Source: Hyphomicrobiales bacterium (GTDB lineage Bacteria; Pseudomonadota; Alphaproteobacteria; Rhizobiales; Rhizobiaceae). From it: 64,000 nucleotides of DNA. The stretch's first letter is position 1; the number at the start of each line of letters is the position of its first letter. Under the pieces are notes generated by a model. It was not told where the DNA came from. It saw only the letters and a list, made by a program, of their open reading frames with translations, and did not search any database. The DNA lies in contig UBYA01000011.1 of NCBI GenBank assembly GCA_900469615.1, positions 434,001 to 498,000 on the forward strand, given 5' to 3'. Shown here piece after piece: positions 1 to 8,794 of this stretch. Position numbers and translations under genes: made by a program.

Positions 1-190
1 GACAGGAGAGCACGCGCTTGCCGTCGACATGGCAGGTGCAGGCGCCGCACTGGCCCTGGTCGCACCCCTTCTTCGTGCCGGTAAGCGAAAGATGCTCGCG
101 CAGCGCATCGAGCAGCGTCACGCGCGGCTCGATATCGAGTTCGTGTCGCTGCCCGTTGATATCGAGGGCGATATGGATGGTTCGCGTCAT
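1..190 (-). CDS. Aldehyde oxidase-type 2Fe-2S subunit, N-terminal part (cut by window edge)
   Basis: This is the first 63 residues of a small iron-sulfur subunit of the xanthine dehydrogenase/aldehyde oxidase family; the gene continues beyond the left edge. Cysteines at residues 43, 48, 51 and 63 give the plant-ferredoxin-type pattern C-x4-C-G-x-C...C that holds the first 2Fe-2S cluster. The stretch around the first cysteine (TGTKKGCDQGQCGAC) resembles the PaoA/YagT subunit of periplasmic aldehyde oxidases, where this subunit passes electrons from a molybdenum subunit through an FAD subunit. The ATG has an AGGAGC ribosome site in front. No Tat signal is seen at the N terminus, unlike E. coli PaoA. 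A promoter and a perfect palindrome lie about 165 bases upstream. The partner subunits are probably outside the window. Confidence 0.8.
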   Translation of the reverse strand, partial: MTRTIHIALDINGQRHELDIEPRVTLLDALREHLSLTGTKKGCDQGQCGACTCHVDGKRVLSC

Positions 191-352
191 AATAAGCTCC
201 TGCCATCGTCACGAAGATCAGACCTACGAAATCTGGTAGAGTCTATTCGTCGGTCCACCGGTTTGCTGTATGATTTTCTCAGGAAGACGAACCGCCAGCA
301 TTTCCTCTCAGCGGCCGGCTCATCGGAATCAGGACGTAAGGCGCAACATCAA

Positions 353-374
353 TAAACGGAGGCGCCTCCGTTTA
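353..374. promoter_or_regulatory. 22-bp perfect palindrome, likely repressor operator
   Basis: The two 11-base halves are exact reverse complements (left half TAAACGGAGGC). It overlaps the right end of the predicted -10 box of the promoter for the 2Fe-2S subunit gene and covers the expected transcription start, the classic place for a TetR-type repressor. No regulator gene is adjacent within the window, so the cognate protein is unknown. Confidence 0.6.
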
Positions 375-401
375 AACTAATCCCTGGTTTGTTTTCGTCA
401 A
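374..401 (-). promoter_or_regulatory. Predicted sigma-70 promoter of the 2Fe-2S subunit operon
   Basis: On the minus strand TTGACG (396-401) and TAGTTT (374-379) are separated by 16 bases, pointing towards the gene that starts at 190. The leader would be about 175 nt. The adjoining palindrome suggests repression. Confidence 0.5.
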
Positions 402-529
402 GCCCTGACATTCCGGGCAAGAATCGATGGCAAGAATGCTTTCGATGGGTGCAGTGACGCACCTGAGCGCGGCAGGGCCCGCATGGCGGCACGTCCGCCG
501 CGCAGCGGGATGTTGCAACGACAGCGGGC

Positions 530-564
530 AAAAAGCAAAAAGCCGGGATGCGAGATCCCGGCTT
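530..564 (-). terminator. Rho-independent terminator of the PsiF-like gene
   Basis: On the minus strand an 8-bp GC-rich stem (GCCGGGAT paired with ATCCCGGC, short loop) is followed by a T-rich run. It lies about 30 bases after the stop codon of the psiF-like gene. Confidence 0.75.
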
Positions 565-592
565 CCAAGTCGATTTGCAATGAATTGATACG

Positions 593-862
593 TCAGCTCT
601 TCTTCTTAGAAGCTGCCTTGCAATCCGCGCGGAATTTCTTGCGGGCTTTTCCGTGCAGGCCCTTGGCATCGGCGTCGGCCGAGCACTTCTTCGAAACGGC
701 CTGCTTGTCCGTCGTTGCCGTTGCGGCGGGCTTGACGGTCGTCGAAGCCGCGGCCGGCGTGGTGGCTGTCGTTGCGGCGGGAGCTGGAGCCGGGGAGGCC
801 GCGAAAGCCGATCCGGCAAAGGCGAGCGCGCCAAGAAGTGCGAGTGTTCTGGAGATTTTCAT
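593..862 (-). CDS. PsiF-repeat family exported protein
   Basis: An 89-residue protein with a clear signal peptide (MKISRTLALLGALAFAGSAFA), an Ala/Pro/Thr-rich linker, and one C-terminal PsiF repeat: CSADADAKGLHGKARKKF followed by a second Cys and a lysine-rich tail. PsiF proteins are small periplasmic proteins first seen as phosphate-starvation-induced in E. coli; their biochemical role is unknown. The repeat keeps the two cysteines and the basic residues typical of the family. The ATG at 862 is preferred over an in-frame TTG one codon earlier because AGAGGAA lies at good spacing. It is a single-gene unit with its own terminator. The family call is firm, the function unknown. Confidence 0.8.
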   Translation of the reverse strand: MKISRTLALLGALAFAGSAFAASPAPAPAATTATTPAAASTTVKPAATATTDKQAVSKKCSADADAKGLHGKARKKFRADCKAASKKKS

Positions 863-954
863 CAAAATTCCTCTGGAGATGGCGCCGCCTGAACGGGCAT
901 GGGGTGGGACATGAATAACAAGCCTGAGCCTGTATGAAACAACGCTGCTGACGA

Positions 955-1158
955 TCAGCCGTTCTGGTCGCCGGTGCTCTCCGCGCCCGGCTCCTGCTCT
1001 TTTTCCTTCAGTACGTCGGTCAGCTTGTTGACGCCTTCGAAGCCGGCGACGGCGGCGGCGGCCTTCGTCACGAAGCCGGCATTCGGGTCGACAGCCTCTG
1101 CAGCATCCTCGGCAGCGACGGCTCCCGCGACTTCCTCGATCAATTTTCCGATACCCAT
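955..1158 (-). CDS. Small hypothetical protein (67 aa)
   Basis: Starts MGIGKLIEEVAGAVAAED and is rich in Ala, Glu and Asp; predicted mostly helical, with no signal peptide and no recognised domain. The ATG at 1158 follows a GGAG site; a longer upstream open frame exists but has low-quality, arginine-rich sequence unlike a gene. An acidic, possibly cytoplasmic protein of this sort is common in rhizobial genomes, but I cannot assign a function. It stands alone between the PsiF-like gene and the divergent cdh gene. Confidence 0.55.
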   Translation of the reverse strand: MGIGKLIEEVAGAVAAEDAAEAVDPNAGFVTKAAAAVAGFEGVNKLTDVLKEKEQEPGAESTGDQNG

Positions 1159-1496
1159 TTTAAGCTCCAGAATATGTCGACCTGCGATCGATCGCGGCGG
1201 TCGAGCGTTGCGAACACCCCGTCGCAGGGGTCCGAAGGGCTGTAGCCAGGATCTGACCGATACCTTTCCATCCTGAGGCGAGGCATGGTTTTCCCCGGCT
1301 CCTGCCATGTAGGCAACGAAACTGAAAGCGGCCTGAAGCCAAGATGAAACGAAACTGATATTGCAACCTTCACGCCATCCATCCGGCCGGATTTGACGTG
1401 CGCAGCCTCCGAACCGTCACATCCGCCTAATAGGCCTGTGCTAAGCCCTCCGGACTTTCGAAGAGCCGGATCGTTTGAACCAGGGAATTTCATGCC

Positions 1497-2216
1497 ATGA
1501 CAATCTCGCGCCGCGTCACGGCTCTCGCCGCCTCCTTCCTTCCTCTTCTTTTTGCTCCGGCCTTTGCCGACTCCGACGTACTGTGGAAAATCGTGCATGA
1601 AAAATGCGTCGTGCAGACCGCGCCGTGCCTTTCGGTCAATGAGGCCGAACATTACGCCGTGCTGAAGGATCTGCGAGGCGTTGCGCAAGTCCTCCTCATT
1701 CCCACCGACAAGATCACCGGCATGGAGAGCCCGGCGCTTCTCGATCCGTCAACACATAATTTCCTCGCCGATGCCTGGGCCGAGCGGGCCGACGTCAATG
1801 CCCGGCTGCCGCGCCCGGTCCCGCGTGACGGTCTGAGCCTCGCCATCAACGCGCTCCGGGCCCGCACGCAAAACCAGCTGCATATCCATATCGATTGCCT
1901 CAGCGCGGATGCCCGGGCCATCCTGAGAGCCGATGCCGACAAGATCGGCGCGGATTGGGCGCCCCTTCCCGACACCATTGCCGGGCACAAATTCTCGGCA
2001 ATCCGCGTCAAGGGCGAGACGCTGGGCGATTTCAATCCGGTCCTGGCACTCGCCAAGACGCTGAAGGATCCGGCAAAGGAAATGGGCGATCACAATCTCG
2101 TGGTGGCCGGCGCCAATTTCGCCGACGGCCCCGGCTTCATCGTGCTGACGGATATTGCCACGCTTGGCATGGGCGGCGAGGATGTGCAGGACCACAGCTG
2201 CGCGATCATGCATTGA
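1497..2216 (+). CDS. cdh: CDP-diacylglycerol pyrophosphatase
   Basis: Hydrolyses CDP-diacylglycerol to phosphatidate and CMP in the membrane/periplasm. The 239-residue protein starts with a signal-type segment (residues 1-24) and aligns over its whole length with E. coli Cdh: VLWKIVHEKC, the VLKDLRG block, ITGMESPALLDPST, the SLAIN block, a His-x-His pair at residues 129 and 131 typical of the HIT-like fold (QNQLHIHIDC), and the C-terminal EDVQDHSCAIMH matching the E. coli EEIQDHQCEIL. Length is as expected. It seems monocistronic; the ribosome site before the ATG is weak. Confidence 0.9.
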   Translation: MTISRRVTALAASFLPLLFAPAFADSDVLWKIVHEKCVVQTAPCLSVNEAEHYAVLKDLRGVAQVLLIPTDKITGMESPALLDPSTHNFLADAWAERADVNARLPRPVPRDGLSLAINALRARTQNQLHIHIDCLSADARAILRADADKIGADWAPLPDTIAGHKFSAIRVKGETLGDFNPVLALAKTLKDPAKEMGDHNLVVAGANFADGPGFIVLTDIATLGMGGEDVQDHSCAIMH

Positions 2217-2485
2217 AAACAACGGGATACCGACCCGGAAGGGCACGGAGCCACGCTCGACGGCGAGACACGGTGCCCGCATCCGCGAAAGCGCGCCACG
2301 GCTCTGCGAACGCAACTTCTGACCGTTATCACGATTCACATTCCAATCTTTTTGGCGAAGAGAATTCGGTGTTATAGTTCCGGCTTGTGAGCCTGAACTG
2401 TGTGTCGTCCGCTTGTCGGGAAACCAGATCGTCGCATAGTGCCCGGCATCGACGGCTCGCGATCGAAAGCCTCAGGAGGCGCTTC

Positions 2486-2947
2486 ATGAATCTTCAAATC
2501 AACAGCCAGTCCTACCAGATCACCTCCGACGGAGACACGCCGCTCCTTTGGATCATTCGTGACGAACTGGGCATGACCGGCACGAAATACGGCTGTGGAC
2601 TGGCGCAATGCGGCGCCTGTTCGGTCCTCATCGACGGGGAGGTCGTTCGCTCCTGCGTCACGCCGGTCGACAGCGTCGCCGGCCGTCAGGTCACGACGAT
2701 CGAGGCGATCGAGAAGGACCCGATCGGCAAGCGGGTGGTCGCCGCCTGGGTCAAGCATCAGGTCCCGCAATGCGGTTACTGTCAATCGGGGCAGGTCGTG
2801 GCGGCGACCGCGCTCCTGAAACAAACGCCCAACCCCTCCGACGACGAGATCGCCGCGGCGATGATCAATCTCTGTCGATGCGGAACCTACAACGCCATCA
2901 AGGCGGCGGTTCAGGACCTCTCCTCGAAAGAGGGAGAAGCGCTATGA
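2486..2947 (+). CDS. Molybdenum hydroxylase 2Fe-2S subunit (isoquinoline 1-oxidoreductase alpha-type)
   Basis: A 153-residue electron-transfer subunit with two 2Fe-2S clusters. Ferredoxin-type cysteines are at residues 37, 42, 45 and 57; the second cluster uses C96, C99, C130 and C132 (QCGYCQSGQ and LCRCGTYNAI). The length and motifs match the IorA/two-subunit branch of the xanthine oxidase family, which lacks an FAD subunit. AGGAGG sits 7 bases before the ATG, which argues against an upstream in-frame start at 2387. The stop overlaps the start of the large subunit (ATGA), so the two are translationally coupled. Substrate unknown: N-heterocycles or aldehydes are the usual substrates of this branch. 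Confidence 0.9.
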   Translation: MNLQINSQSYQITSDGDTPLLWIIRDELGMTGTKYGCGLAQCGACSVLIDGEVVRSCVTPVDSVAGRQVTTIEAIEKDPIGKRVVAAWVKHQVPQCGYCQSGQVVAATALLKQTPNPSDDEIAAAMINLCRCGTYNAIKAAVQDLSSKEGEAL

Positions 2948-5208
2948 CGGAGTCCAGCCGCAATCTCGTTCCCGAAGACGAATTTCCGACCGGATCTCCG
3001 GTCAATATCTCGCGCCGGCACTTTCTCCTGACCTCCGCGGGTGCCGCAGCCGGCGCGTTCGTCCTTGGCTTCGGCGTTCCGGTCGGCCCGGCGCGCGCCC
3101 AGCAGGCCGCAGCCGCCATGCCGCCCGGCACGCGCGTTCCCGCATTTCTCGAAATCCGTCCCGATGGCACCATCCGTTTCATGAGCCCCTTCGTCGAAGG
3201 CGGTCAGGGCGTGTTCACGGCAATGGCCCAGATCGTCGGTGAAGAACTCGATGCCGATCCGCAAACCTTCGTCGTCGAAAACGCGCCGACCGGCAGCGAC
3301 TATCTGGTCGTGCACGGCAAGATGCGCATCACCGGCGGCAGCATGTCGGTGCGCACGAGCTACGAGACCATGCGCCGGCTCGGCGCCCTGGCGCGCAAGA
3401 TGATCCTGCAGGCCGCCGCCAGCCGCCTGAACGCGCCCATCACCGAACTGACGACCGAGCCCGGCCGTGTGCTCCATGCCGCATCAGGGAGAAGTCTTGC
3501 TTATGGCGACGTCGCCGCCGAGGCGCTGGATCTACCGGTTCCGGCGCCTGAGAGCGTGACGCTCAGGGACCCGAGCACCTTCCGCTGGATCGGCAAGCCG
3601 GTCGAACGGCTGGACGTCTACGACAAGTCGACGGGCAAGGCGGTCTACGCGATAGATTGCAAGGTGGACGGCATGCTGCACGCCGCCGTCCAGCACGCCC
3701 CGCGACTGGGGCTGATCATCGCTCGCATCCGCAACGAGGATCAGCTTCGTGCCATGCCCGGCGTCCATTCCGTCCACAGCCTGCCGGGCGCCGTCGCCGT
3801 CGTTGCGGAACGGTGGTGGAACGCCAAGCGCGCGGCCGAGGCGGCGCAGGTCGATTGGCGGGAGCCGGGCGCCGACGCCAATCCGGCCCTTCGCCTCATG
3901 CCGGCCGACTTCTCGACCGTTGCCTTCAGCGAGCGGCTCGCGAACGAGCCCGGCCCAGGCACGGATGCGGAAAAAAAGGGCGACGCCGCCGGCGCGTTCG
4001 CCAGCGCCAAGACCATCGTCTCCGCAACCTACAAGAGCCAATATGTGCATCACGCGCAGCTTGAGCCGCCGTCCACCCTGGCGCGGTTCAACGCGGACGG
4101 CAGCCTGGAAGTCTGGATGCCCAACCAGGCGCCCGAGCAATTCCAGGCCGATATTGCCAAGCTTACCGGCCTCGATGCATCGAAGATCACGGTGCATAGT
4201 CCATTACTCGGCGGCTTCTTCGGACGTCACTTTCTCTATCCTTCCGCCAATCCCTACCCACAGGCCATCCGGCTTGCCAAGGAGGTCGGGCGTCCGATCA
4301 AGCTCATCTGGAGCCGCGAGGAGGAGTTTCTGCGCGACCCGCTGCGCCCGATGGCTGCGGTGCGATTCCGCGGCGCGCTCGATGCCGATGGCATGCCGGT
4401 TGCGTTTGAGGCGATTAGCGCCTGCGAAGGGCCGACCGAAGGCGTTTACGGCCATAAGGAGAACTCGCTGGACCCGACCGCGCTCGAGGGCCTGACGGGC
4501 AAATCCTATGCCATCCCCAACCGCCGCATCGCCCAGATCTATGTGAAGAACCCGACGATGCTCGCCTATTGGCGCTCCGTCGGCAATTCCATGAACGACT
4601 TCTTCTACGAAACGTTCCTGGACGAATTGGCCGACAAGGGCGGCCAGGACCCTTACGAGCTACGCACCAGGCTTTTGCAGGGCAACGAGCGGCTGAGCAA
4701 TCTCTTGAAAGCGGTCGGCGATCTCTCCGGCGGCTGGAAGCGAGGCCCCTTCACGGCAGACGACGGTTCGCGGCGTGCGCGGGGGGTGGCGATGGCCTCG
4801 CCCTTCGGCAGCCACACGGCGGCGATCGCCGAAGTCTCCATCCGCCAGGGGCAGGTCGTCGTACACGACGTCTGGGAAGCGATCGATCCCGGCAGCATCG
4901 TCAATCCGGCGATCATCGAAGCCCAGATCAATTCGGCGACCGCGCTCGGATTGTCGCAGGTGCTGATGGAGGAAGCCGTCTACAAGAACGGCGAGCCGGT
5001 GGCGCGCAACTACGATCTCTACCCGATCCTGCCGCCCGACCGCATGGCCCGTGTGCATGTCCGCATCGTCGAAAGCGGTGCCGAGATGGGCGGCATCGGC
5101 GAACCGGGGCTTCCCGCCATTCCGCCGGCGGTCGCCAATGCGGTTTCCACGCTGGCCGGCAAGCGGATACGCAGCATGCCGCTCTCCAACTACACCTTTG
5201 AAAGCTGA
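2944..5208 (+). CDS. Molybdenum hydroxylase large subunit (isoquinoline 1-oxidoreductase beta-type), Tat-exported
   Basis: A 754-residue catalytic subunit binding molybdopterin cytosine dinucleotide. A twin-arginine signal (SRRHFLLTSAGAAAGAFVLG, R24-R25) is followed by an AxA-type cleavage region, so the enzyme is sent folded to the periplasm with its 2Fe-2S partner. Family hallmarks include GGFFGRHF, the molybdopterin contacts around RPIKLIWSREEE, and the C-terminal MGGIGEPGLPAIPPAV whose Glu is the catalytic base in this family. The two-subunit form passes electrons to a cytochrome c rather than NAD, which agrees with the cytochrome gene downstream. A start at 2944 overlaps the stop of the small subunit. 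Whether the true substrate is isoquinoline, nicotinate or an aldehyde cannot be told. Confidence 0.9.
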   Translation: MTESSRNLVPEDEFPTGSPVNISRRHFLLTSAGAAAGAFVLGFGVPVGPARAQQAAAAMPPGTRVPAFLEIRPDGTIRFMSPFVEGGQGVFTAMAQIVGEELDADPQTFVVENAPTGSDYLVVHGKMRITGGSMSVRTSYETMRRLGALARKMILQAAASRLNAPITELTTEPGRVLHAASGRSLAYGDVAAEALDLPVPAPESVTLRDPSTFRWIGKPVERLDVYDKSTGKAVYAIDCKVDGMLHAAVQHAPRLGLIIARIRNEDQLRAMPGVHSVHSLPGAVAVVAERWWNAKRAAEAAQVDWREPGADANPALRLMPADFSTVAFSERLANEPGPGTDAEKKGDAAGAFASAKTIVSATYKSQYVHHAQLEPPSTLARFNADGSLEVWMPNQAPEQFQADIAKLTGLDASKITVHSPLLGGFFGRHFLYPSANPYPQAIRLAKEVGRPIKLIWSREEEFLRDPLRPMAAVRFRGALDADGMPVAFEAISACEGPTEGVYGHKENSLDPTALEGLTGKSYAIPNRRIAQIYVKNPTMLAYWRSVGNSMNDFFYETFLDELADKGGQDPYELRTRLLQGNERLSNLLKAVGDLSGGWKRGPFTADDGSRRARGVAMASPFGSHTAAIAEVSIRQGQVVVHDVWEAIDPGSIVNPAIIEAQINSATALGLSQVLMEEAVYKNGEPVARNYDLYPILPPDRMARVHVRIVESGAEMGGIGEPGLPAIPPAVANAVSTLAGKRIRSMPLSNYTFES

Positions 5209-5238
5209 GACGCGGCTGACGCTGCGTCAGGCACGATT

Positions 5239-5272
5239 CCGGCTCTCGGCCCTTCCCTGGTCCGAGAGCCGG
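5239..5272 (+). other. Strong intergenic stem-loop
   Basis: CCGGCTCTCGG and CCGAGAGCCGG form a perfect 11-bp stem around a 12-base loop, 30 bases after the large-subunit stop and before the cytochrome gene. No T run follows, so it is more likely an mRNA processing or stabilising element than a terminator. Confidence 0.55.
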
Positions 5273-5334
5273 CGTGGCAGGCTTCTTCGATAGCCGCGCG
5301 CGAAATCCCGAAGCAAAGACGTGAGGGCTCACCC

Positions 5335-6684
5335 TTGAAGAAATTTCTTCTGGTTCTTCTTTTGATTGTCGTGCTCGTTGCCGGCGGCATCGCGTGGTTC
5401 GCAACCCGCAAGCCGGTATCGCCCTTCGACAATGTCGCTGCGATGCAGGCGCCCTCCGAGGAGCTGTTGCAGCGCGGCGAATATGTCGCGCGCCTCGGCG
5501 ATTGCGTGGCCTGCCACAGCACACCGAAAAGCGCCCCTTTTGCCGGCGGGCTGGAGATGGGAACCCCGCTCGGCTCGATCTTCACCACCAACATCACCCC
5601 GGATGAGGAAACCGGCATCGGCGCCTATACGCTCGCCGATTTCGACCGCGCCGTCCGTCAGGGCGTCGCCCGCGACGGACATCGCCTTTATCCGGCGATG
5701 CCCTATCCGTCCTATGTCAAGATGAGCGACGACGATATCCGCGCGCTCTACGCCTATTTCACCGGCAGGGTCGAAGCCGTACGGCAGCCGAACAAGCCCT
5801 CCGGCATCGAATGGCCGCTGAACATGCGCTGGCCGCTGGCGCTGTGGAATGCGGTCTTCACCGAGGGCGGAACCTACGAGCAGAAAGCCGCCGGCGACGA
5901 TCGATGGAACCGGGGCGCCTATCTCGTTCAAGGCCCGGGACATTGCGGCAGCTGCCACACGCCGCGCTCGATCACCATGGCGGAAAAGGCGCTCGACGAG
6001 AGCAGCCCGCTCTATCTTTCCGGCGCTCTTCTCGACGGCTGGTATGCGCCGAGCCTGCGTGGCGATCCCAATACCGGCCTCGGCCGCTGGACCGAGGACG
6101 ATATCCATGCCTTCCTCAAGAACGGCCGGAACGGCCACGCCGTCGTCTTCGGCTCCATGGCGGATGCCTTCAACAACTCGACCCAGTTCATGACCGATGA
6201 CGATCTGAAGGCCATCAGCCACTATCTGAAATCATTGCCCGGCGACCCTGCCCGCGACGGCACGCCCTGGCAATATGACGAGGGCGCCGCCCGGAATGTT
6301 GCGCTTCCCGCACGCGAGCAGATTCCGGGCGCGCAGACATTCATGGCGAAATGCAGCTTCTGTCACGGCGCCGATGGCCGCGGAAAGCAGCAATGGATTC
6401 CGCCGCTGGCCGGCTCCGCGGCATCGCTCGCAAAGGAAAATGCATCGCAGATCAATGTGACCCTCAACGGTTCCGGCCGCATCGTGGCAGACGGCATTCC
6501 GGACGCCTATCGCATGCCGCCGTTCCGGCAGCAGCTCTCGGACCAGCAGATCGCCGACGTCCTGACGTTCGTCCGTTCGTCGTGGGGAAACCGCGGCGGA
6601 TCTGTTACCGCCGACGAGGTGAAATCCTTGCGCCAGCACACGGATCCGGCAAGCAGCAGCCCCATCATATTGCAGATGCGTTAA
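5335..6684 (+). CDS. Membrane-anchored tri-heme cytochrome c, electron acceptor of the molybdenum hydroxylase
   Basis: A 449-residue protein with an uncleaved N-terminal membrane segment (MKKFLLVLLLIVVLVAGGIAW) and three c-type heme sites: CVACH at residue 57, CGSCH near 204 and CSFCH near 340. This is the layout of cytochrome subunits of alcohol, aldehyde and nicotinate dehydrogenases (AdhB/gluconate dehydrogenase cytochrome type), which pass electrons from a periplasmic dehydrogenase to ubiquinone or a terminal oxidase. It follows the two hydroxylase genes by 126 bases on the same strand, so the three probably form one enzyme. The start is a TTG; no in-frame ATG or GTG gives the membrane anchor. 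Confidence 0.88.
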   Translation: MKKFLLVLLLIVVLVAGGIAWFATRKPVSPFDNVAAMQAPSEELLQRGEYVARLGDCVACHSTPKSAPFAGGLEMGTPLGSIFTTNITPDEETGIGAYTLADFDRAVRQGVARDGHRLYPAMPYPSYVKMSDDDIRALYAYFTGRVEAVRQPNKPSGIEWPLNMRWPLALWNAVFTEGGTYEQKAAGDDRWNRGAYLVQGPGHCGSCHTPRSITMAEKALDESSPLYLSGALLDGWYAPSLRGDPNTGLGRWTEDDIHAFLKNGRNGHAVVFGSMADAFNNSTQFMTDDDLKAISHYLKSLPGDPARDGTPWQYDEGAARNVALPAREQIPGAQTFMAKCSFCHGADGRGKQQWIPPLAGSAASLAKENASQINVTLNGSGRIVADGIPDAYRMPPFRQQLSDQQIADVLTFVRSSWGNRGGSVTADEVKSLRQHTDPASSSPIILQMR

Positions 6685-6765
6685 TTGCTTACAGCGCCAA
6701 GCGTCATCGGCGCGGATCGGAGCACGGCTGGCCGGTCCCCCGCGGGGCGGAGGACCATTGTGCCT

Positions 6766-7953
6766 TCAGCCGAACGCGGCGGCACGCATCCTGCGAAGCG
6801 AAAGCGCGATCAAAAGCCCGACGACCGCCGTGATGGTCCCCGCCAGGAACACGCTGCCGTAACCCGCCTTGTCGGCCAGCAAGCCGGCCAGGGGTCCGGT
6901 CAGCCCGTAGGCCAGATCCTGAAAGGCCGAAAAGCCGCCGAGTGCCGTTCCACGCAGATGCGGCTCCACCAGGCGAACGACCTCCCGGCCCATGGCCGGA
7001 AAGATCATCGAGCATCCGAGCCCGGTCAGGAATGCACCGACCAGGGCCAAAACCGGATCGTTTGCATTCCAGATCAGGAATTGACCGATCGCCTCGACGG
7101 CAAGCGACATGGCCGCGACCTGCAGGCCGCCGATACGATCCGGCAAATGACCGAAGAGCACGCGCACCAGCACGAACCCGCCGCCGAAGGCGGTCAGGCC
7201 CAGCCCGGCATAACCCCAGCCGCGGTCGTGGAAGTAAAGCGTGAAAAAGGCGCCGATTGCGGCAAAGCCTATGCCCTGAAGGCAAACGATGGAGCCATGC
7301 AGCCATATCCGGTTGATGACGCTCCATAGCGGCGGCCGCTCCGCGCCGGGATGAGGAGCGACACCGGGGATGCGCAAGATCGCCAGCAGGCCGAGGCAGG
7401 GTAGAGCGGCACTGACGCTCATTGCGCCGGCAAAGCCGAACCGGTCGAACAACGCCAGCCCAATGGGGCCGCCGACCGCAAGCGCGCCATAGATCGCGGC
7501 CCCGACCAGGGCAAGCACCCTGCCCGAACGCGCGGGACCGACGACGCCTATGCCCCATGCGATCACGCCGACGGCGACCAGGCTTTCGCCCAGGCCAAGA
7601 AAGAGACGCCCCGCAAGCAGAAGGAGAAATGACGGCACCGATGCGCCTGCGAACAGACCGGCGACCAGCGATATCGTGGCACCGGCGATGTAAAACACCA
7701 GCCCGCGGACGACCGCGAGCTTGGGACCGCGATGATCCGAAAGGCCGCCGGCATAGCCGCGCGTCAGAATGGTTGCGAGAAAGGCGATGCCGACGCCGAG
7801 CCCGGCCCAGACGTTGCCGAGCTTCAACTGCTCGGTCACATAGATCGGCACGATGGGAAACGACATGCCGACGCAAAGATAGGAAATGAAGAGAATGGCG
7901 CTGAGCAGCAAAAGCCGGCCGCGCGCCGGATCAGGTGTCGATTGAAAAGCCAT
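6766..7953 (-). CDS. MFS transporter, YhhS-like
   Basis: A 395-residue, 12-segment major facilitator protein. It resembles E. coli YhhS along its length, for example in the loop GGLSDHRGPKLAVVRG between TM2 and TM3 and in DRIGGLQVAAMSLAVEAIGQ, and such proteins are proposed drug or sugar efflux carriers. The ATG at 7953 with GGAG in front is preferred over the longer frame, whose N-terminal extension is not membrane-like. It is convergent with the cytochrome gene and lies just downstream of the TetR-type gene on the same strand, so the pair looks like a repressor with its efflux pump. Substrate unknown. Confidence 0.85.
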   Translation of the reverse strand: MAFQSTPDPARGRLLLLSAILFISYLCVGMSFPIVPIYVTEQLKLGNVWAGLGVGIAFLATILTRGYAGGLSDHRGPKLAVVRGLVFYIAGATISLVAGLFAGASVPSFLLLLAGRLFLGLGESLVAVGVIAWGIGVVGPARSGRVLALVGAAIYGALAVGGPIGLALFDRFGFAGAMSVSAALPCLGLLAILRIPGVAPHPGAERPPLWSVINRIWLHGSIVCLQGIGFAAIGAFFTLYFHDRGWGYAGLGLTAFGGGFVLVRVLFGHLPDRIGGLQVAAMSLAVEAIGQFLIWNANDPVLALVGAFLTGLGCSMIFPAMGREVVRLVEPHLRGTALGGFSAFQDLAYGLTGPLAGLLADKAGYGSVFLAGTITAVVGLLIALSLRRMRAAAFG

Positions 7954-8136
7954 GATGGTCTCCAAGGCTTTCCTCGATGGCGAAGGCATAAAAAAACGCA
8001 CTCCGACCGACGAGGATCGTTGAGCGCGTTGCTTGACGTCAAACGCTTACGGCCAGCGGGACTGGCTGGCCTTTCAATAGGCGCTGGCTGGATATGAGTC
8101 AACATGGCGGACGACCAAGCAACCGATACATGCCTT

Positions 8137-8794
8137 TCAGCGAAGCCGGAGGTTTTCGAGATAGGCGCAGAGCATGTCCGCCATGGCCTCTCCATAGGTT
8201 TCGATTTCCTGCGTCGTTCGCGGACTTTCCGAAAACTGCTTTCCTACTGCACCAAGCGTGGCCGTGACCAGGTCCGTTGCCAGGGCGACGGTTGGCTCGC
8301 TGCCCCCCCGGCAGGACCTCGCGCATGAACATATGCAGGACCCGGTCCCCGGATGACTTTATCTCCTGCGCCTCGGGCGCGTCGCGGTAAAGCGGCGCCG
8401 CGTCGCTGAGCGCGACGCGCATGGCGGCTTCTTCGCATTCGGAGCGGAGGATCGCCAGAACCAGCGTCCGCAGCCGTTCCAATGGCGGCTTCGCCCCGTC
8501 TTGAAGGATGTCGTGCAGCAGATCGGACGTCTGCCGCCATTCGTCACTCTGGAGACGGAAGAGAATGGACGCCTTGTTGGGAAAATATTGATAGACGGAG
8601 CCGACGCTGACACCCGCCCTTTCGGCGACGCGCGCCGTCGTGAAACGCTGCGCGCCTTCCTTGGCCAGTACCTGCGCGGCCGCACTCAGGATGGCCGATC
8701 GGGGCCGGTGCCCGTCATGCGGCCGTTTGAATGACCCTGAACTGCGAGCGCCTGTAGAAAGCCAGCATTTCGCGCTCAAAACTATCCACGGCAT
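8137..8794 (-). pseudogene. TetR family repressor with a frameshift in a G7 tract
   Basis: The N-terminal half is a normal TetR DNA-binding domain (FTTARVAERAGVSVGSVYQYF, then NKASILFRL). At 8303-8309 the coding strand has seven G residues. Read as it stands, the frame changes into arginine/glycine-rich nonsense that ends at 8099. Removing one G restores a normal TetR C-terminal domain (GGSEPTVALATDLVTATLGA ... AMADMLCAYLENLRLR) ending at a TGA at 8137-8139. Either the gene is a recent null or slippage-variable allele, or the base count is a sequencing error. The start is uncertain: the nearest in-frame ATG is at 8794 and lacks a good ribosome site. It lies directly upstream of the MFS gene, its probable target. 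Confidence 0.75.
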
